This document shows, piece after piece, positions 19,032 through 27,067 of a DNA stretch of 64,000 bases. Under the pieces are notes generated by a model. That model was not told the DNA's origin, searched no databases, and worked only from the letters and a program-made list of their open reading frames with translations. The number at the start of each line of letters is the position of its first letter. Position 1 is the stretch's first letter. Origin of the DNA: Blastococcus carthaginiensis (GTDB lineage: Bacteria > Actinomycetota > Actinomycetes > Mycobacteriales > Geodermatophilaceae); assembly GCF_030731085.1 (NCBI RefSeq), contig NZ_JASNFN010000002.1, positions 124,001-188,000 of the forward strand, read 5' to 3'. The position numbers and the translations under genes were made by a program.

Positions 19032-19799
19032 TCAACCGGGAGGGAGCAGGCCCGGCCGGAGGGCACGGAGCCAGTCGTACCAGGCGGGCATCCCGTCACC
19101 GTGGGTAGCCGAGATCTGCAGGACCTCCGCCGCGGGATGGAGCGACCGGACCTGTCGGGCGCAGCGCTCGGGGTCGAAGTCGACGTAGGGCAGCAGGTCG
19201 GCCTTGTTGATCAGGACCAGGTCGGCGGTGCGGAACATGTGCGGGTACTTCACCGGCTTGTCGTCGCCCTCCGGCACCGACATCACCACCACCCGGGCGG
19301 TCTCCCCGAGGTCGAACAAGGCCGGGCAGACCAGGTTGCCGACGTTCTCGACGAGGACGAGCGAGGAGTCCGGCGGATCGAGCGCCTCCAGGCCGCGGCG
19401 GACCATGTCCGCGTCGAGGTGGCAGCCCGCCCCGGTGTTGATCTGCACCACGGGGCAGCCGGTCGCCCGGATGCGTTCGGCGTCCAGGTGCGTCTCCTGG
19501 TCCCCCTCGATGACGGCGACCGGCCACTGGACGCCCAGTTCCCGCACCGTGCGCTCGAGCAGCGTGGTCTTCCCCGAGCCGGGAGAGCTCATCAGGTTGA
19601 CCACGACGATCCCCCGCCCGGCGAGCGAGCGACGATTCCGCACGGCGAGGTCCTCGTTCTTGGCCAGCACACGCGCCTCGAGGACGACGGTGCGACCGGT
19701 GTCCCCCGACGGACCGTGCGGATGGGGGTGAGCTGCGTCGTCGGGCAACGTCGTCAGCCGGACGCCGGCATCGTCCTCACAGCCACACGTGCCGCACAT
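19032..19799 (-). CDS. hypB: Hydrogenase nickel-incorporation GTPase HypB
   Basis: HypB is the GTPase that drives nickel transfer, with HypA, into the large subunit. The N-terminus MCGTCGCED carries the high-affinity metal site CxxCGC, followed by a short His-rich stretch (AAHPHPHG). The G domain shows the P-loop SSPGSGKTTLL, IEGDQETHLDAERI, the metal-binding GAGCHLD, VENVGNLVCP and NKADLLPY. At 255 residues it is typical. The ATG begins one base after the hypA stop. Confidence 0.95.
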   Translation of the reverse strand: MCGTCGCEDDAGVRLTTLPDDAAHPHPHGPSGDTGRTVVLEARVLAKNEDLAVRNRRSLAGRGIVVVNLMSSPGSGKTTLLERTVRELGVQWPVAVIEGDQETHLDAERIRATGCPVVQINTGAGCHLDADMVRRGLEALDPPDSSLVLVENVGNLVCPALFDLGETARVVVMSVPEGDDKPVKYPHMFRTADLVLINKADLLPYVDFDPERCARQVRSLHPAAEVLQISATHGDGMPAWYDWLRALRPGLLPPG

Positions 19800-19800
19800 C

Positions 19801-20130
19801 TCAGGCCACCTCCACCGAGCGGACGAGCAGTTCGGAGCCGGCGGTCACGGCGACGTCGGCGCTGCCGCACGGGCAGAGCACGACCAGGTCCTCGGTACCG
19901 AACTCCGTACCGCAGCTCCTGCACCGCGCCCGGCCCCCGGGTTCCTCGATCACCAGGTCGGCACCTTCGAGCGGCGTCCCCTCGGCGACCAGCTCGAAGG
20001 AGAACCGCAGCGCATCGGGCACGACACCCGACAACCTGCCCACGACCAGCCGGAGGGACCGCACGCGCTGGTCGCCGGTCCGCTCCCGGACGGCGTCCAC
20101 CACGGCCTGGCTGATCGCGAGCTCGTGCAC
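19801..20130 (-). CDS. hypA: Hydrogenase nickel metallochaperone HypA
   Basis: The 109-residue protein begins MHELAISQAVV, with His2 as the nickel ligand, and has a zinc finger (CRSCGTEF ... CPCGSAD; the second pair is C-P-C instead of CxxC). The start is a GTG with AGGGGG six bases upstream. It is the first gene of the hydrogenase operon, so the operon promoter should lie in the following 314-base gap towards the divergent tetR gene. Confidence 0.95.
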   Translation of the reverse strand: MHELAISQAVVDAVRERTGDQRVRSLRLVVGRLSGVVPDALRFSFELVAEGTPLEGADLVIEEPGGRARCRSCGTEFGTEDLVVLCPCGSADVAVTAGSELLVRSVEVA

Positions 20131-20390
20131 TGCGCACCCCCTGCGGGTCGTGCCGCAAGACTCGTCCTAGCCCTCATGCGGGGCGGGCGCAAGCCCGGGC
20201 CGGCGGAGGGCTACCCGCCCTGGCGCCTGGCTTCCAGGACGAAGCGGCCGGACGCCGCTCACCACGAGCCGCGGATTCTCGGTGAGCCATGACGTCGAGC
20301 AGCACGTGGAGAGAGGCCATGTCCGCTGCGCCGTGGGGCTCGTCGTCGACGTCGGACGGCGTCGGGCTCGTATCGTGAGGAAGGTTACCT
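20131..20390. other. Intergenic region between hypA and divergent tetR; presumed hyp/hhy promoter
   Basis: About 260 bases upstream of hypA with no convincing gene. An open frame on the minus strand (20174-20395) has no ribosome-binding site or recognisable product. This stretch must hold the promoter of the hydrogenase operon unless it is transcribed from inside. I see no clear -35/-10 pair. The tetR operators lie at its far end, so TetR could also influence hypA transcription. Confidence 0.4.
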
Positions 20391-20426
20391 ACCAATCTGG
20401 TCGGTACACCTACCGATCTGGTCGGT
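20391..20426 (+). promoter_or_regulatory. Two tandem TetR-type operators
   Basis: ACCAATCTGGTCGGT (20391-20405) and ACCGATCTGGTCGGT (20412-20426) are two copies of an inverted repeat ACCGA-n5-TCGGT; the second is perfect and the first has one mismatch. Their centres are 21 bp apart, two helical turns, so two repressor dimers could bind the same face. They lie 19-54 bases before the tetR start codon. Confidence 0.7.
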
Positions 20427-20432
20427 CATCCG

Positions 20433-20444
20433 TACGCTGGGCGC
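20433..20444 (+). promoter_or_regulatory. Candidate leaderless -10 box of tetR
   Basis: TACGCT (20433-20438) is followed by exactly six bases and then the GTG start, the spacing of leaderless actinobacterial transcripts. No Shine-Dalgarno sequence is present. The second operator lies in what would be the -35/-10 spacer, which fits autorepression. Confidence 0.45.
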
Positions 20445-21044
20445 GTGGCACCTCCCTTCCGGCAGCAGATCGACGAGGGCATCCTCGACCAGGCTGCCGC
20501 TCTCTTCGCGCGCCGCGGCTTCACCAAGACCTCGGTCCAGGACGTCGCGGACGCGGTCGGCCTGTCCAAGGCGGGGCTGCTGCACCACTACGCGAGCAAG
20601 GAGACGCTGTACCGCTCCGTGCTGACCCAGGCCGGTGTCCTCGGGCAGCGTGTGCTCGGCTCCGTCGGCGAGCTGCCGCCGGGGCCTGAGCGCGACCGGC
20701 GCGCCCTCGAGGTGCTCGTCGACGTGGCGCTCGCCCACCCGGGGATGGTGGCGCTGCTCCTGGCGCCGATCACGCAGGGCGACCAGAACCGCCAGGCCCC
20801 GGAGCTCGAGGCCGTCGGAGCAGCGGCGTTGCAGGCGTTCGGCGTCGATCCCGGGGCGCCCGCCTCCGAGCGGGCGATCCGGGTGCTGGGCGCGCTCGCC
20901 GCGCTGGCGGTCCTCAGCCTCACCGCCCACCAGGAGGACGACACGACGAGGTGGCGCGCCTCGATCATCGCGACCTGCTTCGACGCCCTCGGCCACTCCC
21001 GGCCCGGCGTCGCTCTTCCCGATCACCACCAGGTGGAGGCCTGA
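20445..21044 (+). CDS. TetR/AcrR-family transcriptional repressor
   Basis: A 199-residue regulator. The N-terminal helix-turn-helix is clear (ILDQAAALFARRGFTKTSVQDVADAVGLSKAGLLHHYASKETLY is the span at residues 10-53). The C-terminal ligand domain is divergent, as usual. The tandem palindromes just upstream are its probable operators. The MMPL exporter starts six bases after its stop, so the pair forms the usual regulator-pump arrangement, where an inducing compound releases the repressor. The inducer is unknown. Confidence 0.9.
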   Translation: MAPPFRQQIDEGILDQAAALFARRGFTKTSVQDVADAVGLSKAGLLHHYASKETLYRSVLTQAGVLGQRVLGSVGELPPGPERDRRALEVLVDVALAHPGMVALLLAPITQGDQNRQAPELEAVGAAALQAFGVDPGAPASERAIRVLGALAALAVLSLTAHQEDDTTRWRASIIATCFDALGHSRPGVALPDHHQVEA

Positions 21045-21050
21045 TCCCGC

Positions 21051-23246
21051 ATGGCTGTCTTGTTGTCCCGACTCGGGGCCCTCGCGCACCGGCGCCGGCT
21101 CCCGGTGCTCCTGGTCTGGCTGGTGGTCCTCGTCGCCGGCGGAGCGGGCGCGGCCACCCTCGCCGGTGAGACGTCCGACGCCTTCAACATCCCCGGCCAG
21201 GAGTCGACCACCGCCCTGGAGCGGATCGACGAGGAGTTCGGCAGCGCCGGCGGGGCCTCGGCCCGGGTCGTGGTCGCCGCACCCGACGGCGGAACGCTGA
21301 CCACGCCGGAGAACGCGGCCGCGATCCAGCAGCTGGTTGCGGAGCTGGACGGACTGCCCGGGGTCGCCGGGGCGAGCAACCCGCTGGACCCCGCGGCACC
21401 CGCGGTCAACGCCGACCAGACCACCGCCTACAGCACGGTGACCTTCGCCGGCGGGCTGGGCGAGGTCACCCCGGAGCAGCGGGACGCGCTGCTGGAGGCG
21501 GTCGAGGCGGCCGGCGACGGCGCGCTGACCGTCGAGGTGACCGGCCAGGCGATCCAGGAGCCGCCGCACGTCGGCGGCCCCTCGGAGGTCATCGGCGTCG
21601 TCGTCGCGCTCGTCGTCCTCGCGGTGACCTACGGCTCGCTCGTCACGGCCGGCATGAACCTGCTGACCGCCGTCGTCGGCGTCGGCATCGGTGTCCTCGG
21701 CGTCACCGTCGCCACCGGCTTCGCCGAGCTCTCCTCGACCACCCCGATCCTCGCGGCGATGCTCGGCCTCGCCGTCGGCATCGACTACGCGCTGTTCATC
21801 GTGACCCGGTTCCGGCAGGAGCTGCGGCACGGGTCGCCCGTGGGCACCGCGATCGCCACCGCCGTCGGCACCGCCGGGTCGGCGGTGGTCACCGCGGGGC
21901 TGACCGTGGTCATCGCCCTGCTCGGGCTCTCGGTCGTCGGCATCCCCTTCCTCACCCAGATGGGCATCGCCGCGGCCGCGACGATCGTCGTCGCCGTCCT
22001 GGTGGCGATCACCCTCGTGCCGGCGGCGCTGAGCTACCTGGGACGCCGGGCGCTGCCCCGCCGCCAGCGCGCCGTCACGGACGCCGCTTCCTCCCCCTGG
22101 ATGGAGCCGGGGGACGCCGGTCGCCGCGGCTTCCTCGCCGGCTGGGCCGCCACGGTGACCCGCCACCGCGTGGTCTCCCTGCTGCTGACCGTGGTGGTGC
22201 TCGGCGTCATCGCCATCCCGTTCTTCTCCATGCGGACGACGCTGGTGCAGGAGCCGGCCGAGGACTCCACGGCCGCCCGGGCCGACCAGCTGCTCGCCGA
22301 GGGCTTCGGCGAGGGCTTCCTCGGGCCGCTGACCATCCTGTTCGAGGGCGACGGGGCACCCGAGGCCGCGGCCTCGGCCAGCGCCACGATCGCCGAGGTG
22401 GACGACGTCGCCCTGGTGACCCCGCCGATGCCCAACGCCGACGGCACCGCGGCGCTGCTCAACGTCATCCCCGGGTCGGGCCCGGCCACGGCCGAGACCG
22501 AGCAGCTCGTCGAGGACCTGCGCGCGCAACTCGCCGACCTCGACGGGGTCGAGGCCTCGGTCACCGGCGCCACCGCGGTCAGCGTCGACGTGGCGGAGAG
22601 CCTCAACGAGGCGCTGCCGGTGTACCTCCTGCTCGTCGTCGGCCTGGCGCTGGTGCTGCTGGTCCTGGTCTTCCGCTCGCTGCTGGTGCCGCTGGTCGGC
22701 GTCCTCGGCTTCGTGCTCACCGTCGGCGCGTCGCTCGGCGCCGCCGTCGCGGTGTTCCAGTGGGGCTGGCTGGCCGACCTGGTCGCCCTGGAGGTGACGG
22801 GACCGCTGATCAGCCTGACGCCGATCCTGGTGATCGGCATCCTGTTCGGCCTGGCGATGGACTACCAGATCTTCCTGGTCTCCCGGATGCACGAGGCGCA
22901 CAGCCACGGCGCCGCGCCGCTGGAGGCGATCCGCACCGGGTTCCGCCAGGCGGCACCGGTCGTCGTCGCGGCCGCGCTGATCATGTTCTCGGTCTTCGCC
23001 GGCTTCGTGCCGGCGGGCGAGCCCACGATCAAGTCGATCGCGTTCGCCCTGGCCGCGGGCATCCTGTTCGACGCCTTCGTGGTGCGCATGGTGCTCGTGC
23101 CCGCCGCCCTCGCGCTGCTGGGTCACCGGGCCTGGTGGCTGCCGCGCTGGTTGCAGTGGCTGCCGGTGCTCGATGTCGAGGGCGCAGCGCTGGAGAAGTC
23201 GGGCCCCGCGCACGACCGGGAGGCGGTCGGCGCCGCACCGCGTTGA
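21051..23246 (+). CDS. MMPL/RND-family membrane transporter
   Basis: A 731-residue transporter with two repeats. Each has one N-terminal membrane span, an external loop (residues about 40-165 and about 390-500), and a five-span bundle. The proton-relay motifs are GLAVGIDYALFIVTR and LFGLAMDYQIFLVSRMHEA. MMPL proteins export lipids, siderophores or drugs across the inner membrane using the proton gradient. It is co-transcribed with the upstream tetR and ends in a short cytoplasmic tail. The substrate cannot be told from sequence. Confidence 0.9.
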   Translation: MAVLLSRLGALAHRRRLPVLLVWLVVLVAGGAGAATLAGETSDAFNIPGQESTTALERIDEEFGSAGGASARVVVAAPDGGTLTTPENAAAIQQLVAELDGLPGVAGASNPLDPAAPAVNADQTTAYSTVTFAGGLGEVTPEQRDALLEAVEAAGDGALTVEVTGQAIQEPPHVGGPSEVIGVVVALVVLAVTYGSLVTAGMNLLTAVVGVGIGVLGVTVATGFAELSSTTPILAAMLGLAVGIDYALFIVTRFRQELRHGSPVGTAIATAVGTAGSAVVTAGLTVVIALLGLSVVGIPFLTQMGIAAAATIVVAVLVAITLVPAALSYLGRRALPRRQRAVTDAASSPWMEPGDAGRRGFLAGWAATVTRHRVVSLLLTVVVLGVIAIPFFSMRTTLVQEPAEDSTAARADQLLAEGFGEGFLGPLTILFEGDGAPEAAASASATIAEVDDVALVTPPMPNADGTAALLNVIPGSGPATAETEQLVEDLRAQLADLDGVEASVTGATAVSVDVAESLNEALPVYLLLVVGLALVLLVLVFRSLLVPLVGVLGFVLTVGASLGAAVAVFQWGWLADLVALEVTGPLISLTPILVIGILFGLAMDYQIFLVSRMHEAHSHGAAPLEAIRTGFRQAAPVVVAAALIMFSVFAGFVPAGEPTIKSIAFALAAGILFDAFVVRMVLVPAALALLGHRAWWLPRWLQWLPVLDVEGAALEKSGPAHDREAVGAAPR

Positions 23247-23284
23247 TCCGCACCACGCACCGCCGGACGGCCCGCCTGCTCGTG

Positions 23285-23475
23285 CAGGCGGGCCGTTCCG
23301 CGTCCGGGAAGCAGGCGGGGCGCTCCGCGTCCGGACGGCAGGCGCCCCACCGACCGTCGTCCGGAACGTGCAGGTGCGCCACCGACCGTCGTCCGGAACG
23401 TGCAGGTGCGCCACCGACCGGCGTCCGGAACGTGCAGGTTGCGCCACCGACCGGCGTCCGGAACCTGCAGGCCTG
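23285..23475 (+). repeat. Direct tandem repeat, 32-bp unit (four copies plus degenerate start)
   Basis: Four copies of a 32-bp unit beginning CACCGACCG(T/G)CGTCCGGAAC start at 23348, 23380, 23412 and 23445; the last step is 33 bp through one extra T. Just before them, 23285-23347 holds about two copies of a related 27-bp unit containing CGCGTCCGG. The copies abut without unique spacers, so this is a tandem repeat, not a CRISPR. It fills most of the gap after the MMPL gene. Nothing else is visible from 23247 to the 13E12 element. Confidence 0.85.
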
Positions 23476-23581
23476 TTGCGCTCCCCCGGACCGGTCGGGC
23501 AGGCCGACCTCTTCCGCGCGATCCGGTCCGCCGATCCAGCCTGGCGGCGGACGACGCGGGCCTGCTGTCAAGTCGCGCCCA

Positions 23582-24900
23582 CGATCTGTGGACAAGGACA
23601 TTGACCTGCGGATTCGTGCTGCGGGTGTCGCCGACCGGCGGTAGTATTCGCACATGTGTTCGACAGGTGCGGCCGATGCGATCGACCGGTTGGCCGCCGC
23701 CTTGGACGACCTGGCCGCCCAGGACCTGACCGCTGCGTTCGGGCCGCAGCTGATCGACCGCCTGGGCCTCCTGCTGGTGGCCGGGAACCGGTTGACCGCC
23801 GAGATCGCCCGCACCGTCCGCCAGGGCGAGTTGACCGGCGCCGCCGAGCACGACGGGCAGAAGACGATGGCCTCCTGGCTGCGCGGGCACGCCCGGCTGC
23901 CGGACCCCGCCGCCAAGCGGCTGGTCGCCGCCGGGCGCGCCCTGGAAGCCCTGCCCGCGGTCGCCGCAGCGGCCGCGACCGGGGCGGTGCCCGCCGAGGC
24001 GCTGGCCGTGATCGCCCCGGTGGCCGCACCGGGCAAGCTGGCCGCCGCCGCAGCCCAGGAGGTCGACCTCGCCGGCGTCGACGCCGCGTTGGCCGAGGTC
24101 GCCGCCACCCGCCCGCACGAGGAGCTACGGCAGGTCGTGGCCCACTACCTGGCCCGGCTGGACCCCGACGGGCCCGAACCCGACCCCACCGAGGGCCGGT
24201 CGTTCACCCTGGTCAAGCACGCCGACGGCAGCGTGAGCGGCCGGTTCGAGCTCGACGCCGTGGGCGGGGAGAAGCTGCAGACCGCGATCGAGTCGATCGT
24301 GCAGGCCTCCCGGCCCGCCGGGGACACGCGCACCCGGGCTCAGCAGTCCGCCGACGCCCTCGTCCAGCTGTGCGACAACGCCCTGGCCGCCGGCGGTCTG
24401 CCGATCCTGCGCACCCACAAACCACACGTGGTGGTCCGGGTGGACCTCGAGGATCTCATCGACCCGGCCGCGGCCGGCCCCGGCGCCGCCCAGACCGGCT
24501 TCGGCACCATCATCTCCGCCGCCCGCGCCCGCTGGCTGGCCTGCGACGGCGGCATCAGCCGCATCGTCATCGGCCCCGACGGCGAGGTCCTGGACTACGG
24601 CCGCCGCCAACGCCTCTCCCCACCCCCGCTGCGCCGCGCCCTGGAGGCCCGCGACGGCGGCTGCGGCGTCGTTGAGTGTGCAGAGCACCGGCTGCCACCC
24701 CCCCGCCCACTGGTGCGACGTCCACCACCTCGTCCACTGGATCGACGGCGGCCAGACCAACCCCGCCAACTGCGCGCTCCTGTGCGAACGCCACCACACC
24801 AAGATCCACCACGGCTTCCGGATCGAACGCCAACCCGACGGCCGATGGCACACCTACCGCCCCGACGGCACCGAGATCCTCATCCTCCCCCGCATCACCG
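23582..24900 (+). repeat. 13E12-type repeat element, copy 1
   Basis: This segment is nearly identical to 56883-58185, from about 70 bases before the start codon (GATCTGTGGACAAGGACATT) to the last codons. The flanks are unrelated. The two copies are in the same orientation, about 33.3 kb apart. No terminal inverted repeats or target duplications are evident. Confidence 0.85.
23642..23653 (+). promoter_or_regulatory. Leaderless -10 box of 13E12 copy 1
   Basis: TAGTAT (23642-23647) followed by TCGCAC and then ATG. The six-base gap to the start codon and the lack of a ribosome-binding site suggest a leaderless mRNA. The same arrangement is kept in copy 2 (56943-56954). Confidence 0.5.
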
Positions 24901-24929
24901 CCCAACCCGCCAACTCTCGCGCCGGCTGA
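23654..24929 (+). pseudogene. DUF222/HNH endonuclease (13E12 repeat family), frameshifted in the HNH domain
   Basis: Residues 1 to about 330 form an intact DUF222 domain (LTAEIARTVRQGELTGAAEHDG ... VSGRFELDAVGGEKLQTAIES). In copy 2 the C-terminal HNH domain begins GCVFTGCHAPAHWCDVHHLVHW. Here a 21-base stretch near 24666-24686 replaces five bases, a net +16, so the HNH part (PPAHWCDVHHLVHWIDGGQTNPANCALLCERHH) is read in another frame that ends at 24929. The first frame runs on to 24976 as nonsense. The gene is therefore broken, most likely without nuclease activity. Confidence 0.8.
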
Positions 24930-25078
24930 GCAGCATCGGCAGGTCGGCCACCGGACGGGCACTCGTGAGTGCCTGAGCAGACGTGTTCGCTCAGGTGGCG
25001 CTCCCGCGATGCCCGGCATCATCGGGCCGGTCCGTCCCTGCGTGCCGTTCGCCCGAGCCGCTGACGACCCCCGCGGGC

Positions 25079-27067
25079 ATGGATCGGTGGCCCTCGGTGT
25101 TGGCTCAGGTGACGACGCGGCTCGGCAGAGGCGCGCACCTGCCCCCGAGCCCTCGAGGATCACGCTTGCCCGAGCACGACCACCAGCCCGCGCCCGCCCG
25201 CCGGCGGAACCGATCCGCCACCCGCCTGGCCGCGGCGCGCGGAACCGACAGCGCCGCCGCCCACGGGACCGACCGCGCCCTCGCGCTCGGCACCGACCGC
25301 ACCGCCGCCCGCGAGGAGAAGCGGGCCGCCGCCTGCGAGACCGACCGCGCCGCCGCCCGCGAGGAGAAGCGTGCCCAGCAGAGCTGGGTGGAAGGCGCTG
25401 CACCGGAGCTGCCCGCCCGCGCCACCCGGCCGGAGGGAGTCGTCTTCCACCTCGGTCCGACCAACTCCGGCAAGACCTACGAGTCCCTCCAGGCCCTGGC
25501 CGCGACCGGCTCCGGCGTCTACGCCGCCCCGCTCCGGCAGCTCGCGCACGAGGCCTACGCCAAGCTCTCGGCGCAGCTGCCCGAGGGCACCGTGGGCCTG
25601 TCGACGGGTGAGGAGGAGATCGACCCCTTCGCGCCCATCGTGTGCTGCACCGTGGAGAAGGCCCCCGACCGCGGCGAGATGCTGGTGCTCGACGAGGCCC
25701 ACTGGGTCACCGACCCCGACCGCGGGCACCACTGGGCGCGGCTCCTGCTCACCGGCGAATACCGCCGGATGCACCTGATCTCCGCGGCCGAGGCGTACCT
25801 GGTCCTGAAGCCGCTGATCTCCGACGCCGAGCACGTCGAGGTCGTCAACCACAAGCGGCTGTCGCGGCTGGACGTCCTCCGCGCGCCGGTGCGGCCGGCG
25901 AGCGTGCGGCCGCAGACCCTCGTCGTCGCCTTCTCCCGCAAGGCCGTCTACGCGGTCGCCGCCGAGCTCGACCAGCACCGCCCGGGCAAGGTGGGCGTCC
26001 TCTACGGGGCGCTGCCCCCGGCCACCCGGCGCGAGGTGATCGAGCGGTTCACCAGCGGCGAGCTCGACGTCCTGGTCACCACCGACGTGATCGGCCACGG
26101 CATCAACGTGCCGGCCACCACCGTGCTCTTCGCCGAGACGACCAAGTACGACGGCCAGGAGATGCGCCCGTTGCGCACCTGGGAGGCCGCCCAGATCGCC
26201 GGGCGGGCCGGACGCTACGGCCTCACCGGCCACGGCGCCGCCGGCATCCTGATCGGCGTCAGCGGGCTCAAGCCGGTGGCGGCGCTGGTCGGCGCCGGTG
26301 CCGCCGTCGCCCGGGGCGACGAGATGAGCGACCTCCCCAAGCGCGCCCCCCGGCTGCGGCCCGAGCTCGAGGACCTCGGTGCCTTCGAGGCGGTCGACCT
26401 CCCCGAGGCGCTGACCCGCTGGATGGCCTGGGCCCGGGCCGCGACCCGTGACCAGGCGATGACCGCCGACGACGTCACGAGCCTCGTCCTCCGGGTGCAC
26501 GCCCTGCTCCCGCTGCTGCGCGGCCCGCTGGGCGCGGCCGGCGACCTGAACACCGTGTGGCGGCTGGTGAACCTCGCCATCGACTACAACCCGCCGCGGC
26601 GCACCCGCTGGCTGGTGCTCGCGCGGGCCGCCCTGCAGCACGCCGTCGGCCTCCCGGTCCCGCCGGAGACCGTGCTGCCCGATGTCCCGCGCGGGGGCAC
26701 CGTCGAGGAGTACGAGCAGGCGGCGGCGGCCGCCCGGGACGCCCAGACCCTGCTGCGCCAGTTCCCCGGCGTCGCCGGCCTGGACAGCGAGGACGCCGCG
26801 TGGGTCGAGGAGGAGTGTGCGGAGATGATCACCGAACTGCTCCCCGACGCCATCGCCCTGGGCCGGTCCGGGAAGTGCGTGGAGTGCGGGAACGCGATCG
26901 CACCCTGGTTCACCACCTGCCGGCCCTGCAGCGCGCCGGCCGGCCGGCGCGAGAGCGAGCGCGAGCGCCGGCCCGTCGGCGGGGGCCGGCGGACCGCGGG
27001 CCGGGCGGCGGGCCGGGCGCTCGGCGGGCGGCAGGGCGGTCCCCGCGGACGCGCCCGCCGCGGCTGA
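25079..27067 (+). CDS. SUV3-like DEAH RNA/DNA helicase
   Basis: A superfamily 2 helicase. The Walker A form GPTNSGKT (residues 126-133 from the chosen ATG) is the SUV3 version. It is followed by VLDEAHW (DEAH, 205-208), VVAFSRKAVYAVA (motif IV region), VLVTTDVIGHGINVP (motif V) and QIAGRAGRYG (motif VI). A zinc-ribbon-like CVECGN ... TTCRPC and an Arg/Gly-rich tail end the protein. The first 100 or so residues are low complexity, with repeated TDRAAAREEKRA units. The start is uncertain: GTG at 24983 or ATG at 25079, neither with a good ribosome-binding site. Its stop abuts the stop of the convergent mscS gene. Confidence 0.8.
   Translation: MDRWPSVLAQVTTRLGRGAHLPPSPRGSRLPEHDHQPAPARRRNRSATRLAAARGTDSAAAHGTDRALALGTDRTAAREEKRAAACETDRAAAREEKRAQQSWVEGAAPELPARATRPEGVVFHLGPTNSGKTYESLQALAATGSGVYAAPLRQLAHEAYAKLSAQLPEGTVGLSTGEEEIDPFAPIVCCTVEKAPDRGEMLVLDEAHWVTDPDRGHHWARLLLTGEYRRMHLISAAEAYLVLKPLISDAEHVEVVNHKRLSRLDVLRAPVRPASVRPQTLVVAFSRKAVYAVAAELDQHRPGKVGVLYGALPPATRREVIERFTSGELDVLVTTDVIGHGINVPATTVLFAETTKYDGQEMRPLRTWEAAQIAGRAGRYGLTGHGAAGILIGVSGLKPVAALVGAGAAVARGDEMSDLPKRAPRLRPELEDLGAFEAVDLPEALTRWMAWARAATRDQAMTADDVTSLVLRVHALLPLLRGPLGAAGDLNTVWRLVNLAIDYNPPRRTRWLVLARAALQHAVGLPVPPETVLPDVPRGGTVEEYEQAAAAARDAQTLLRQFPGVAGLDSEDAAWVEEECAEMITELLPDAIALGRSGKCVECGNAIAPWFTTCRPCSAPAGRRESERERRPVGGGRRTAGRAAGRALGGRQGGPRGRARRG

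Noticed and set aside
20174..20395. 73-codon frame upstream of hypA on the minus strand
   Set aside because: No ribosome-binding site, Arg/Ala/Pro-rich product, and it overlaps the first TetR operator; more likely promoter and leader sequence.
20385..23447. 1020-codon minus-strand frame over tetR and the MMPL gene
   Set aside because: It is antisense to two well-recognised proteins; the translation is repetitive and domain-free.
23348..23476. CRISPR-like array of 32-bp repeats
   Set aside because: The repeats are contiguous with no unique spacers, and no cas genes are in the window.
23582..24929. Insertion sequence with transposase
   Set aside because: The protein is DUF222/HNH, not a transposase, and no terminal inverted repeats or target duplications are visible.
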